Assembly (NCBI RefSeq): GCF_051622035.1
Contig: NC_135366.1
Span: 8,463,001-8,527,000 of the forward strand
Source of the DNA: Arctopsyche grandis
Lineage: Eukaryota; Arthropoda; Insecta; Trichoptera; Hydropsychidae
Direction: 5' to 3'
DNA: 64,000 nucleotides
Positions within the stretch are counted from its first letter, which is position 1. The number at the start of each line of letters is the position of its first letter. Positions 37,601 to 52,325 of the stretch are shown here, in pieces. Below the pieces are notes generated by a model. The model was given only the letters and a program-made list of their open reading frames with translations, ran no database searches and was not told the DNA's origin. The position numbers were made by a program, and so were the translations under genes.

Positions 37601-39545
37601 CTAAGTAGATTCGATATGGAAGCACCTGATGTTGAAATGCTGACACATGTCTTGGACCTGGAAATTTTTTGTTTTTAAAAAAATGCTTTGTTTTGTTGTT
37701 ACTATTTAAAATGAAGTATTTGTATACATATTTACCACACATATTCCGTAATGAATATGAGTCACGGTCGCTATAAAACACTCGGAATACAGTATCAACA
37801 GTTCCGTGTTCGCTGATATTGGAACTAGAATTGACACCAAAGTAGTTATAGCATATGGAATTACGAGCGGATTACATATTTCACAACGGGTGTTACTCAT
37901 CTGTGATACAATGAGGTTGCACTGAAAAGTTTAATTGGTTTTTTATTGCATTTTTATATTTTCGCAGTAATCTTATTTAATAGTGTGTTTGATGCATACA
38001 CTTATATTGGAGAATACTGTTCCTGCTAGTATATAAAAGGCTCGTGGGTCTTTATCGATGATATTGTTTGGAGAAAACATTGCCCACGAAGAACTAACGA
38101 CAAAAAATGTAAATAATGGCACCAACGGTCTTATTGCTTCTGAAAAACTTCTCATTTTGCCCGTTTTATCCCTATAAGATCTGAAATTTATATATTTCAA
38201 ATTTAAAAAATTGGTTATGATTGGTTTTATTTTAATAAATTAATATATTTTAAACACAATCAAGGCAAACTATATATATGTATATTTGAACGTTTAAAAT
38301 TTGTGTTTGAATTATTTGAAATTCGTAGAAAGAAATAATGATAAACAAATACTAATAGAGGGGATAATAAAAGGAATGATTAAATTGTCACATTATGCAT
38401 GCACTTATACTAACGTGAGATTTTGTTTACTTATATATATTCCACAGTATGACACTTTGACTTGTTATCATGGCGGATGAATACAGTACAAATTCAAATA
38501 TCATTCCAGGAGTGATTCCCCCAGGAAGATTTATATCCCAACCTCTTGGGCCAATTATGGATGTTATTGAAAGAAGTAAAACTGAACCCTAAAACAAAAA
38601 CTTTTTGTATAGTAACTCATCATAAATATGATAATTCCGTAATGAATATTGGTATTTGTAAAACTATTTTCAGATTATACAAGAAAATTTAGTATTAAAT
38701 AGAGAATGGGCTACGTACTATCATTGTAAAGTCATATCCCCATGGCAGGAACAAAACTCCAGTATTGTATTTCTCCCAATGCGTCAAAAAGAAATTTACA
38801 AATATATTCCATATGAGGAAGAACATTCTCAAAGGTGAGATCGAGTGTCTGCCAAAAATGCTGTACATGCATGTTGGTATTAAAACAGCCGAGTACGAGT
38901 CCAGTCCGTGATCGAAAAGTTCTCCTAAAGGGCCACTCGTGCCCGTTCTTCTCGCTTGTTTACCGTCAATACCGTCTGAAATAACACACATTTAAACATT
39001 AGGAATGTTATAATGGCATTAAAATATATATGTATAAAGTTTAACCAACTGACCTAATGTATATGCTACGAAAAAATTTATTGAACTCAAAGCCCAGATC
39101 CATTTTGGTATAAAATCATCGTTTTTGTTTCTTTCACTGTTGCCATAAAAGTCGTAATCGTACCATGAAAATAATATAAGATTTACTACGGTTAGGAGAA
39201 AGCCACTGAATGTCAGTAAATTAGGAGCTACCCATTTTGGACAGAACTGAAATGAGAAATTCATCATTTGATGTGTAATGTAATTTTGAATCGTTTAACA
39301 TTTTTTATTTTAAATTTATTTATATTCATTACTTTTATACACCAGTTCCAGAAAGGATGCATTACATACACGCTCAGAATACCAGTATCTATAGAATTGT
39401 ACTAAAAGCATAAAAAATATTTAAATGAATGACTCACATATCTTACGTAGGTATAAAATATTTATATAGAATACATTACTTTATATTTTTCAAACCCAGT
39501 TAGTTCTTCTTCCGTTAAGTACTGCATTTTAGTTTTGGGATTCAT
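37601..39545 (-). CDS. EPT1: Ethanolaminephosphotransferase 1 (EPT1/SELENOI homologue)
   Basis: Transfers phosphoethanolamine from CDP-ethanolamine to diradylglycerol, the last step of the Kennedy pathway, in Golgi/ER membranes. Eight exons: 39545-39480, 39401-39333, 39246-39054, 38975-38719, 38588-38431, 38180-38000, 37921-37736, 37657-37601; 388 aa. The CDP-alcohol phosphotransferase signature is complete: D110, D113-G114, A117-R118, G127, D131, D135. Family landmarks are YVMHPFW, THWEKYNTGVLFLPWGYD, and TVTHIHYGICV near the end. Several hydrophobic membrane segments are evident. The protein stops at RCFHIEST with no in-frame TGA continuation, whereas vertebrate SELENOI has a selenocysteine tail. 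An acceptor-like TTTCAG at about 39576 upstream of the ATG implies a non-coding first exon. Confidence 0.95.
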
Positions 39546-39599
39546 TGTATCTCTATATTGACCCAAAGGAAAACTGAAATGAAAAATAGAAACAATATA

Positions 39600-41766
39600 A
39601 TACATATATGAGAAAAATATTAATAGTAATTTTTAATGATTTGTTTTTTTGATACATATTTTTTGCTTTATTATTGACGATAATATGTAGATATTCATAA
39701 GTAAATAATGAGTAATATTACGTAGATAAACTTCGTATAAATTTGATTATTATATACAATGAAGCTCTTCATAGAAAATAATTGAAGAAAAATTTTCATA
39801 ATAATATAAATATAAATTTGGATTTGAATAATTCAAGGATGGATTGTATGTAAATAAATAGGTGTAAAATATAATTATAAACAAAAAAATGCCATTGTTA
39901 ATGTATATTATAAAGAAATATTAAATTTTACTGTCACTTGAGTTCAAACACAACGAAAATTTTGTGCCAGGTCGAAATTCACACTATGAAATTGGCTATA
40001 CATAAATATTTATAGACTATTCGTACTTTTTAGTAGCACGTATATACCTACTCTTACAGTTAAACTATTTTAAATTATCTCCAGATGAGTTGGTTCACGG
40101 ACGTGGCGTGGTTATTTGCGTCATAGTAAATGAATGTAGGTTTATTTTTAGTGTTTCTAAACGTTAGAAAAATTCACAGTCGAACGATGATAACGTGAAA
40201 TTATCATTTATTCACAATCGTCAATTCGAACTTAAATTACATTAAAAAAAAAACAAACCACGATGTGGACTTTAGAATTATTTACGCTTGTTGTTACAAC
40301 AATAAGTTTATAAATATTTTATTGAATAAAAACAGTTAGACTTACAAATCGAAATGCATAAATGAATTTGAATGAAGATTAGTAAAATATATAATAGCCA
40401 ATAAGCAAAGGTGAACTTTGAAATACTTTCAAAACGATTCGATTCGAAAATATGTGTGTTAATTATAAACGAAATATATGTATGTATGTAAGTAAATACT
40501 AAAACTAGAAAATAAAACCTTTACGATTTAATAAATTGTAAAAAAATATATTTATAAATTCAACTTTCATTCACAGCCAGGGTTGCTAAATTTCCAAAAT
40601 CACAGATCAAAAAAAAAGAAAGTTTAAGAATTAATGAAGAAATGAAGAAAAAAATATTTTTAATTAAATTATATAAATAATTACGTATGTATGTAGAAGA
40701 CAACATAAAAAATAGTCACTTAATAATCCACAGGAATCACAGTTAATAAAATATATTGGATACAATTACAAGAATTACATTTTTTTTAAATGCAAAAAAT
40801 TATGCAATCATAACAGTTTGATAAAAAGTTTTTTTCTTAGATTTTAGCTTGTTTCAAAATATGTTCGCTTGATACAATTTTTCTAAAGTCATTACAATTG
40901 CATTAATTCGGCTTCTACGGTTTCTAACAATAATCTGTTTTCTCCAGGTTGCACTCATTAGACTAAATATTCGTTTAGCAAATTGCAATGAAATATAGAA
41001 TTGAAAGGACGTGGGCCACAATTTTATAAAAATTATTGCAAGGGGAATGATCTTTAAAAAATATTATCCATTACGCATACATTTTTTTTCTCGTTTGCTT
41101 CAGTAAAAATTTGTTTAATAAACAGATATCTTCATATAGAAGGTCAACATTTCAAATAATCATATGTATAATATCGCTATTCTGTCTGTGTATGTGTGTA
41201 TCTGCGATAACGCTCGCTGTACTATAATAGTCGTTTCGATTCGACATACATACATATATGCGTCTCAGCTAAAACACTGCTAACAAAATATACGAATATA
41301 ATAACGAAATAAAAAACTTCTATATATATTGTTTGCTACCAATGTATATAGAAGTTAATATAGTTGTATAGAAGTTGTATATAGTTAAGTTAATATAGTT
41401 GTATAGAAGTTGCCTAGAGGAACCAGGCAAGTCTCTGAGCATTTAGCGCCATGTATTTGAACATTTATTTAATTAATTAATTTTAAGTAGTTAAGTAGTT
41501 TTTACCATTTTTTTCATATTAAACAATTAAATATAAATATAAAATTAAATATATTTAAAAGTTATTTGAAAAAAATTCGACTGCATGCGGATCGAATACA
41601 GGACAGAAACATTTCTGTTATTTTTTATTTATTTAATAACTTAATATGCCAACACAAATGCAATGACACACAACACTAGTATTAAATAATTTTTTTAATT
41701 CTTCAATTGAAGTAAATTCGATTTTCATGTTTGCTTTAAGGACAAAACTTTAATGAATTGAAATTT
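39600..41766. other. AT-rich DNA upstream of EPT1 coding exons
   Basis: Possibly a 5' UTR intron of EPT1. It contains small local duplications (GTATAGAAGTTG at 41334-41415) and no gene I can recognise. Confidence 0.45.
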
Positions 41767-42146
41767 GGGATGACCGTCACCGCACCGAATGTTAAAAAAT
41801 CGAAAATGTTCGTTTACCATGCATACATATGAAAAACGGTTAGTATATATGTATATCAGTGGCGTGCGGTAAAACTCTCTCTCCCCCCGTCGTACATCTT
41901 CACTTAATTTGCGCGAGCAGGATACAAGAGGAACAGGCTTTTCCTCCCGTATCCTGCGCGCGCACATTAAACAAGGCTGTATGACAAAAAATAGATAATT
42001 TCAACGCATGCCACTGATATATATATTTTATATAAATAGTAACGTTTACCATGCACCCTTTTTTTTTGATCTTTCGACTTAAGATCTTTCGATTTTCAAT
42101 CTTTGCTTTTTCGATCTTTCGACTTTCGGTGCCGTGAGGTAGACCC
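41767..42146. mobile_element. Palindromic element, diverged subtype
   Basis: Left GGGATGACCGTCACCGCACC, right GGTGCCGTGAGGTAGACCC. The duplications TGAAATTT are perfect over 8 bases (41759-41766, 42147-42154), or 9 if the adjoining G is counted. Core GGAACAGGCTTTTCCTCC is shared with copies A and B, but the interior has CAGTGGCGTGCGGTAAAA instead of the full palindrome. Confidence 0.83.
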
Positions 42147-42501
42147 TGAAATTTGTTACTATTGACGTACGTGTACATGTTCAGATTTTGTGAAGTCGGG
42201 ATTTTCAGAGGCAATGCAGGACTCGGGATTTGTCTGTTGAACTCAGTTCCGCTCAAATAGGGACGTCTGGCAACCCTGATCACAGCTGAAAAAGTTTCAG
42301 CAAATGATACACATGTATATATGTATGTATATATTTATATTGCTGATTTGACACATAGTAAACACAATGCTTTCGTGCCAAACAACGTGCAGTGATATAC
42401 AAAAAAAATCATGAATTGAATGAAAATAATACCTGTTGTTCACGTCTACAAGGCTTTCAGCATATTTCAAAGGTGGCGAGTCGCCCGAACAAAAGACTCA
42501 C

Positions 42502-42640
42502 CCCACCTATTGCCGGTCGAATGTCGCCGATCTGATGACGCGGAATCGTCGTCGAGGATCGCCCGCTATTATTGGCGACGACAAACCATCGTGTTCAATT
42601 CAAGAATATACGCCAAATGAAATGTGTAGTCGGAGATGAG
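42502..42640 (-). promoter_or_regulatory. Candidate non-coding first exon of EPT1
   Basis: GC-richer island in AT-rich surroundings. On the minus strand it ends at AGGTGGG|GTGAGTC, a strong donor, and EPT1 needs an upstream exon to serve the acceptor at about 39576. No transcript evidence, and the 3-kb intron is inferred. Confidence 0.3.
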
Positions 42641-42980
42641 GTGAAACGAAAACGTACGATACCCATACACATATGCATGTAGGCGAGCAAGTATGAGTGC
42701 GCGCGCACGCTAGCCGCGCCCCTGTCGGTCAAGTGTGCAACTACGAGCTCAAAACACTCAACACCCCTCGCTGCGCACTCTGCACAGTGCCGAATCCGTA
42801 CATTTACAAATCTATTCACGTTAACGATTAGATTACGTACACATTTGTACATTTGCAACGATCGACCGTTGTATGGCCTGATGTGTAATCTTTGTAATTA
42901 TTGCTCATTCGATTTTTGAACGGTATGATTAGGCACGCACTCAGGATTTTTTTCTTAGGAGGGGTTCAATCTTTTTTAAA

Positions 42981-43256
42981 TCTAATATATAATTTCGAAA
43001 GAAACTGTATATATGCATGTATGTAAATTCCTATATTTGATTGGGGGCATCGAAAACAAATCAAAGTTTCTACGACGACGATATCGATATATGGTTGAAT
43101 ATTATTTTTTTTCGATTCAAATAAATTAAATGAAAAAAACAAATGAATATTTACTATTAGTATTGTTTTACTATCTTAAACAAATGAATATTTACTATCG
43201 CCATGTTTAAGCTGTTTATATTAAAAACACCGAGCGAAGCCGGGTAAAAACACTAG
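42981..43256 (+). mobile_element. Helitron-like element
   Basis: Opens TCTAATATATAATTTCG after an A and closes CCGAGCGAAGCCGGG (stem-loop) then TAAAAACACTAG before a T. TC...CTAG between A and T is the Helitron signature. Confidence 0.8.
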
Positions 43257-43258
43257 TC

Positions 43259-43486
43259 TCTTAATATATAATTTCAAAAGAGACTTTGTATGGATGTAAC
43301 TATCGTTGGTTCGTAGAATCCGTGACGTTAAATTTAATAATAAAAAAAAAAAACAAATGAATATTCAAATAAATTTAAATGAAATAAAACTATTCAAATA
43401 AATTTAATAAAATGTTAACTATTATGTTAGTCATGTTTAAGCAGTTTATATTACAAATACCGAGCGATGCCGGGTAAAACTACTAG
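43259..43486 (+). mobile_element. Second Helitron-like element, head-to-tail
   Basis: TCTTAATATATAATTTC start two bases after the previous CTAG; end CCGAGCGATGCCGGG then TAAAACTACTAG, followed by T. Confidence 0.75.
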
Positions 43487-43489
43487 TAA

Positions 43490-44228
<739 letters not shown>

Positions 44229-44316
44229 AGTAATATATAGAATTGGAAATTTGTCTGTTTCTATCGCATAGCAATACTTACAGTAAAGTGACCATTCGTA
44301 CTGGTTTTACCAGTGC

Positions 44317-44529
44317 AGGTCTGTTACTGAGAGTTGGCGCGTTCTTATACGCAAAAACGCGCGAAAGGGACAGAGCGTCTTTTTACAAGGCTTTTCTATA
44401 TTTCACTTCGCTCATTGGTCTGACAACATATTATATTTATTATTGAATGCAGTGTGACAGCATGCTATACATCTATTCACCGACACTACACAAGCGCATT
44501 TGTTCGCGCCAACTCTCAGTAACAGACCT
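44317..44529. mobile_element. MITE with 25-bp perfect terminal repeats
   Basis: AGGTCTGTTACTGAGAGTTG at the left is exactly reversed at the right (CAACTCTCAGTAACAGACCT), and complementarity continues through GGCGCG. No clear target duplication. A partial copy lies at 5698. Confidence 0.8.
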
Positions 44530-44534
44530 ATACA

Positions 44535-45542
44535 GTACTGGTTTTTTGGGTATCTGTTTTGGCAGAATGCTTGGGTTGGGCATGTTTTTAAATATTTATG
44601 TCGATTTTTTATTTTCATAAATGTGCGTCATGACGTTCTAACGTTCATTAACATTTTGAATAATTCAAATATTTAGAAATATGTAAAATAAAAATATAAA
44701 TATATGTAAAATGGTCACCTTAGATTTAAGACAAATCTCAACGGTTGTGTAAAAACGAGGCTTGTAAAAAGTGGTTAATACTCTTGTTGGGTATCGACTT
44801 TTAGATATAGATATTTTCTATATAGATTTAGATGAAAAAAAATGATGGTCTGTTCCTTCTGTGAAAACTATATTTAGTTAGGTCGATTCATTTCTAAGAA
44901 ATTTAAGTAAACGAAAATCCACCCAATTTTTGCATATAACAAAATTGTAAACGAATTTCAAACTACACTTTCTAAAATACATATTACGAACGAGCCTTTT
45001 ATGAAATAGGCTCTGATTATTTGCATACCTGTACCCCCTGATTATTTGCATACCCCCCCCTCAGCCCTGCGCGTGTGATAGAAACAGGCCATTGATTTAG
45101 TAGGCATATTTTCAATATTAGGTTGTCAGAAACAAAATATTCTCCATTTTTCAATATGCTTAATAAGAAACACTTGCGCCGCAGGTGCATTTTTTTTCGA
45201 TTATCTACATATCTATAAAAAATGCTCAATTCGCCACGGAACCTAATACCAATGTATATGCACTGCCGTATTTTTTAATTTTATTTAATTTGTTCTTTTG
45301 TTTTTGCAATTTTCTTCAACGTCGCCATATTGGGCAGTTTACGTCTCTTTAGAGATGAAATGAGAAGAGACAGTAATTTGTTCTGCGGGTGAGTTTGTGA
45401 AAAATATTTAAAATCACAGTTCTAAAAATTGGCGTAATACTTATGTACATAAATGATATTTATACCATTCGAAAGGGCAAAAACCAGAGAAGTGCTGGTT
45501 TTTGCCTGCTGATTTTTTTTTGTAAAATTCCTTGAAAATCCG
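44535..45542. other. Intergenic DNA without a recognised feature
   Basis: AT-rich; a C8 run at about 45053. Nothing else seen. Confidence 0.5.
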
Positions 45543-45843
45543 TAATGGCAGTTTCAGGCTAGCGTTTTATACGCGTGTATAATCTCGTTTTGTGAAGTGC
45601 ATGTAGGCGCGTATAGGCGCGTCGCTTTCCATACGCGCAACTCGTACGAGCGTAGACGCGCTTATAAGCTCGTATTATCCATGTTGATACTAAATCACCA
45701 CTACCGGTTCGAGCAAAAACGCCGGAATAAGCCCGTGTACACGCGTCCGGTTTTTTGAAGCGCGAAAAGTAGCGCGCGTGTAAGCACGTATGCCGAAACG
45801 ACCGTATACGCGCAGAAAAAACGCTAGTCTGAAACCGCCGTTA
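45543..45843. mobile_element. MITE rich in CGCG motifs, 301 bp
   Basis: Ends TAATGGCAGTTTCAGGCTAG and, reversed, TAACGGCGGTTTCAGACTAG, matching at most positions. The interior is full of ACGCG/CGCGT words, unlike the AT-rich surroundings. Superfamily uncertain. Confidence 0.7.
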
Positions 45844-45849
45844 GTCACC

Positions 45850-48613
45850 AAAGATTTCTTAAAGAAGGTCAAAAATCTGGACTATCTTCAAAACCCTTGA
45901 CTTCCAAAAGACTTTGGTTTAAGGTAAGTGTGGCTAGATAGCTTCTAAATGATCTACTACCATTAAAAGATTTGCGTCGATCTGAAGTGTATCCTGTATA
46001 TATAAAACGCTAATTTCGTTACACGTTACAGACGTTACGACACTACGACGTTACAGACGTCACACGTCTGTAACGTCGAAACGAACACGTTTCGTCGTTA
46101 CAGACGTTCGTACAGACGTTTTACAAATGATAATGTGCAGTTTTTTTTAAAAGGAGTTCACTTTTTATAAAGTGCACCGGGTACTAATATAGGGTCTTAG
46201 GTCACTACCGGTATTATCGATAGCTTTTTTCTCAGTATTGATAATATTGGTTTTAACTTATTAAAGTAATAAGCGCAACAAGATTGAATTGGTTTCCAAT
46301 CAATTTTCGATTTGTATTGTTTATTCAGATTATAGAGAAATTGCAAAATATTTAAATAAACAATCTTCTATTTGTTTATACAATTATTTATTTAATATAA
46401 TAGTTTTCTCAAAATATAACATATTACTTTCTATATTGTACATATGTACATATTTATTCTGTATTGAAGTTTCAACACAAAATACGAAATACGAAGTAAA
46501 ATAGAAAATGGAAATATATCAGATATTAAACATATTTCAATAATGTCGGTAGTCTATTTTGTAATATCGGTAGTACCAAAGGCTAATTTCTGTCCAAAAA
46601 CTTATTGGTATTATAATACCTATTTCTACATATGCATACAAGTGTATGTATGTATGTATTTTGTGATTTTATTTTCGTACGTGAAAAGCAGTATCATTGA
46701 AATGTTTGAAAGACACAATTTAAAAAAAATTCCAAAAATCCACATTATTTAATAATGTGGATAGACAGCGCAGCAGGTAATACTTTTATAACGACATGCA
46801 TATCAAGTTTTTTTTTTAAAACTACCAAGTATAATTTCAGCTTTAAAGCCCACCCGATACATACTTGTGTTTTTCTTTTTTATAAATAATTGAGTATTGC
46901 TTCATGTTATTAGTAGACTTTGGCCTTGGCTTGTTTATATTTAAATAACAATAGACCTTTCCGTTAGTTAAGCAAGAGAGCAAAAAAGCATGGTTGACAA
47001 ATTGACAATATTGAAACATTTTACTTGCAAAAAGCATCGTCCTAACGCCGATCTTTGGTTATTAGTCCATTCTCCAACTAGGGTAGGTATTTTTTATAAT
47101 TATAACATTTTTTATGATTTAGACAATTTGGATGAATGGCGTGTCGTATAATGTGTTAAGCTGAGTACTTAATTTGGAGCTGTAGCTGTAGCTGAGTCGA
47201 CACAGTAACTGTTGTGGATGCTTTATTTATAGGTTCGCGAGCGCGCCGCGAGCCGCTGAGGTGAGCTCGCAGCAATCTACTGTATCCACTTGGTCACATT
47301 ACAGCTCGCAAGTGAGTATCTGGATTAATGTACTATCTTCAAATTTCCATTGAATTGTCCCTCATGATAAGATTGTAATCCTCTACAGTTGAAGCTATGA
47401 TGGGAGTGCTGTTGATGATAAGTCTCTAGTATTCTCGTAAATCGATTCTATGGAGAGCTGTCTATAGAGAACATCCTCTGGTTATCTTAACTTGATGGGT
47501 TCAATGTGTTGAGGATTTTTTTATGTTCTTCGATGCCACCAATAAATAATTAAGGTCGTTCTTCTCACCGTCTCAGAAGAACTGGAGAATTTTACAAAGG
47601 CAGATAATAGGCAGTCTGTCTTTACCTTTCAACTCAAAGGATAGCTTTGTTTGTTCTTTTTGCTGTTTTAGGGCGTTTTCAACATTCACCACCAGCATTA
47701 CATTTCGAGCATCTCGAGTTTTCTTCATTGTGCCACCTTATTGTTCATGTTTTGGTGGCATAAAAGTATTTTGAGAATATTAACTATATGTATTGGATCG
47801 GACGCATGCATAGATTTTCTAAAACCTATTAAAATAGCATATATACATGAAATTAAAAAAGTTCTTGAAATCATTGATAAAATGAAGAAATTTATAATCG
47901 ATTGCAAGATAATTAATTGCAATGTAATTAAATCTAAATTCACAAATCCGTGTAGTACATACATACATATATACCTAGCTTTACCTGAGTAAGTGTGTGC
48001 GATAATATTCGATAATTTTATTTTCACTTCAGATTTGTTTTCAACGTTTTTACTTATTTAACTTAACCGACACGCTCTTTTATGCGGTATGAGAAAGTTA
48101 GGGGTGCTTACGAAGTTTGCCTTTTTTTATTACTTTGACCTTATTTGAGTAAATCCTATTTTATATGTAATCTCAGAAACAATTACTGTAATTGTAAGGT
48201 GTCCGCTCTAAGGTGAATTCAAAGCTAAAGTGTCAACCATTGAAGCACTTACTTAACTGATTAAAATCTATGCATTTGCATAACATCGCAACATTAGGAA
48301 AATTAGAAAAAAATTTCGTTTTTTTTAAATGATTAAAATTATTTAAATGAAATTTTTACCTCTGGCTAAAATTGTGCGTATATAAAAAATACATAAAGTA
48401 CATAGTGCATAAAATTTTGGGTACATAAAAATATAAACAAAAAATATGTACATTTGGTTTTCTAATGAAAAAAGCGTTTAAAATGTGAATATGACATTTC
48501 GATGACCTCATAATGCTATTTCATAATTAATTGTCAAATATTGAAATAATTTTGATTGTACGTATGTATTCGTAGGTATATATATGTATTTTGCATCTTA
48601 TATTTATATACTA
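45850..48613. other. Long AT-rich intergenic stretch
   Basis: No coding frame recognised. A short GC-richer patch at 47225-47275 (GCGAGCGCGCCGCGAGC) is unassigned. Confidence 0.5.
46046..46078. repeat. Perfect 15-bp inverted repeat
   Basis: CGACGTTACAGACGT and its complement around CAC, inside a cluster of ACAGACGTT repeats (46025-46120). Confidence 0.7.
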
Positions 48614-48839
48614 CTAGTTGTTTTACACGGCTTCGCTCAGTATTTGTATTATAAACGGCTTAAACATGGCGAACCTTCATTTGTTTTTTTATTAAATTTA
48701 TTTGAATCGAAAAAATATAATATTCAACCAATTGAATTATCGTCATAGAAACTTTGTTTTGTTTACGAAGTTCCCAACTAACATTACATATTTTCTTACA
48801 TATGTACTTACAAAGTCTCTTTCAAAATTATATATTAGA
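48614..48839 (-). mobile_element. Helitron-like element
   Basis: On the minus strand it starts TCTAATATATAATTTTG and ends GAAGCCGTGTAAAACAACTAG before T. Confidence 0.75.
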
Positions 48840-49190
48840 CTAGCTGAACCCGGCATGCGTTGCAATGCCAGAATAAAGCATGCAATTCCCGTTCCCGTTG
48901 CGTTCCCGTTTCAAGTGATGGTTGGAGCTCAACTAACGTCTGTTTAACGCCGTGTCGTCATAAACCAACTGGTAGCGTGGTTACCAACGAACACATTTCC
49001 TTGACTACACAATGGCGCTTCAAACTTTCGCATCGGTAAAATCGTAATTACGAATATTATTATTAAGAGGTTTTTCCCGTTTTTTTTTCGCAGTAAGCTT
49101 CCCGGAAATGCATACAACAAATCCTGAAAGTTCCATCGTAATCGGTTCAGTGGTTTAGGAGTGGTTTTTTGCGTTTTTGATAATGCGTTT
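48840..49190 (-). mobile_element. Helitron-like element abutting the previous one
   Basis: Its minus-strand 3' end GCCGGGTTCAGCTAG touches the TC start of the element at 48614-48839. It shares CTTCCCGGAAATGCATAC and CCTGAAAGTTCCATCG with 5779-6130. 5' limit approximate. Confidence 0.65.
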
Positions 49191-49199
49191 GTTAATAAA

Positions 49200-51978
49200 A
49201 TTTATTGTTTCTTTTTTTTATTGCAAATTTTTAATTACGCTCAAAATATGGATAAAAGTTTCTAGTTGTTACAGGTTTTTCATTCCAAATTGACCCCTTT
49301 TCAATGTCAATTTGAAATGAAAAAGGTTTAATTTCAAATGAAAATGTGTCAATTTGAAATGAAAAACCTATATATTCTATCAAAGAATGATGTTATTAAA
49401 TCTAAAGTATTTTGATACAACTAAATTTTAAATGTACTTAGTATCGTAATCATGTTTTACAAATACAAAATTCATTGAATCAGCAAAAAGAACATTTAAT
49501 TTAAATTGTCTAATTCCGGTCCTGGCGAACGAATTGGTTGCGGACGTCTTCATTATAATACATATGTATGTACAATATCCCTCTTTGTAGACGACATCAA
49601 TTGCGGATGTGGAATTCAGGGTTATCTGGAATCACTGTTATCAACTCAGTGTACTAATATAATACATGTAACATCGTCAAATTATACAATTATAATTATC
49701 GCTAGACGAAATATGTGTGCTGTCCTACATACATACATACATATATGTAATATAAACGAATATCTTTTCAAAATGAAACAAATTTACTTTTGGAAAAAGC
49801 TTGAAAAGCTTGGAGTATATTGAATGAGTTCAAATAAGTTTCAAATGCGTGTTGACTGAATGTATCAAATCACTTGACCCAGTTCGAAATATCGATTTTA
49901 TCTTTTGCATGAAAATATTTCAGACAAAAGGTGAACGAGTGTTTGTATAAAACAAGTCAGCATTTTACTGCGGAAAGTCAAAAAGAATAAACCATATTTT
50001 AAAAATACCATATGTACAATAGATTTAGTATCGAGCATTAAAATTTATATATAATACATACAAAGATACAAAATGTCACATTAAAAATGAGATCATAATA
50101 TATATATATATAAATATATACATATAGTACATACATATGTATGTATGTACATTTACGTCTTAATATAATTACAAAACATATGTATATATAAAAATATATT
50201 GGATATAAATGTTTATACTAGTTTAACTTTATAATAAATATTTTAAAGTTAAACAAGAGATGTCATTCTAATTTATGAAAATATCCATTATGAGATTCAG
50301 GTAAAAATCAAATGAAAATATATGTATATATGAAAATATACATACAAAATATGTACAATATATGTACATACAAATGTTTGTAGATTTATGTATGTATGTA
50401 TGTATTTAATATTCATCTTACACAAAGAACATGTATAAACTATTATTTAACATACATATTACTTAAACAAAATACATATACATATGTACGTGAATAACAT
50501 AAAATAACTAACTATGCATTGTTGTTGTGACGTCTGTATGAACAATCAGTGTGACGAAATAAGCTTTTTATATACATACATAGATAGATTTAGATATTTT
50601 TTCATACGTATATACATATAAGTCTATAATTGAATTTTGTAAATAGGTTTTTGAGCTCTTTTCCTATTATGCTGTACATTATCATTAGAATAATATAATA
50701 CTATGATTACTAACCAAATTAAATTAAATTGTAAAATAGAAAATGATCAGTAGATCAGTAGCTATTAAAATATATACATATATATATGATGTATTGTGAA
50801 CATAATTTCGTAATAATAAAAAGCATATAAAAATCAAATAATTAAATTTCAAACCTATGCAATGGCCAAGTGTTTTGTTGTATACGATGAATTGTTATAT
50901 TTTTTTTATACAGGTTTGTATTGAAATTTATATATGAATAAAAAAAGTGGGGGGCAAATTCATTTATAAGTTAATTGATGTACACGTCAGTGGTCGTAAA
51001 TGGTCGCATTAATAATTTGCGTAAAAGCGGCCTCACTTTTCCCTGATTAATCGTCGGCCATTTGTCATAATGGTTTCAAAGCATTTATCCTGATGAAGGC
51101 GATATAATATCTAAATTCATATGTATGTATATACATATGTGACGCGTTGATTTTAAATCAATGTACATGTAAGTACACATATGTATGTACATATATATAC
51201 GTAGTGTCTCATTACTATTAAAATGTATATGTTTATATGAAGTAGTGGTTTTCAACAATATTTATAGCAACCTTACAAAAATAAGTCCAAAAAAGTGTAT
51301 TTCTGTAATATATTATAAATTCATATGTATGTATGTATGTATGAAACCAATTTTCCTATCCAGAAAGTGTCTCATGCTACTTTTAATCCACACGTTTGCA
51401 TACTCGTCCGTGTAGGTACTCATTGTATTCATTACAATACGCACAATTAAATTATATAGAAGTTTCAACTTCTGTGCCAGGCTTTTGTTTGTGAGTTTGG
51501 GTGTTTTCTGAATTTTAAGAGATTTATCTCCTCTTGACACGATGGTCGATATCTGTATAACCCGCGATAGCATACGAAATTATTCGACACAATGCTAACT
51601 AGCAATTTTCAATTATTTTATTAATTTTAGATTTCTATCAATGTAGTAATTTGAATGCTATTGTCATTGCAAGAGGGTAGTTAATTGTAGTTTATGTTTT
51701 ACATTATTTTAGCCGAGATGTTTTTGAAATATAAGAAATACAAAAGTAAATGTTGCGTTTCTAATTTTGGTGTAATTGATTTTGAAATTGTTGTTTCGCA
51801 AAGTACAATAGATGTGCTCTAGGTCAGTTCTCTGTAAACTTTCCTCCCTAAGGCACACCTGAGAACACTTTCGAATATCTTTATACATGTAAGTATACCT
51901 AATGTTATATGTGTTACTGGTGCAAATATGTCAGTTTATTTTAAACAAGGTAATGAGCCAACTATTTATATATGTAAT
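49200..51978. other. AT-rich intergenic DNA with scattered (TATG)n
   Basis: Many short TATGTATG and CATACATA runs; no gene recognised. Confidence 0.5.
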
Positions 51979-52270
51979 ACGTAAATAGCACTATTTATTT
52001 ATACGTCTACAGGAATAATCATAAAATGACCAAAACCACAGTTAGCATTATTTTTAAATCAATACTGTCAATTTTTTTAGTGCTGTATATTATATTATGA
52101 ATATGTTTTAGTGCTGTATTTAATACGTAAATAGCACTATTTATTTATACGTCTACAGGAATAATCATAAAATGACCAAAACCACAGATAGCATTATTTT
52201 TAAATCAATACTGTCAATTGTTTTAGTGATGTATATTATATTATGAATATGTTTTAGTGCTGTATATTAT
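51979..52270. repeat. 146-bp tandem duplication
   Basis: Two nearly identical units beginning ACGTAAATAGCACTATTTA at 51979 and 52125, differing at a few bases (for example CACAGTTAGC versus CACAGATAGC). Confidence 0.88.
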
Positions 52271-52325
52271 CATATTATATTATGTATATTATGTTGTGCG
52301 TGTGTACTAAGTATTCGCTCATAAC

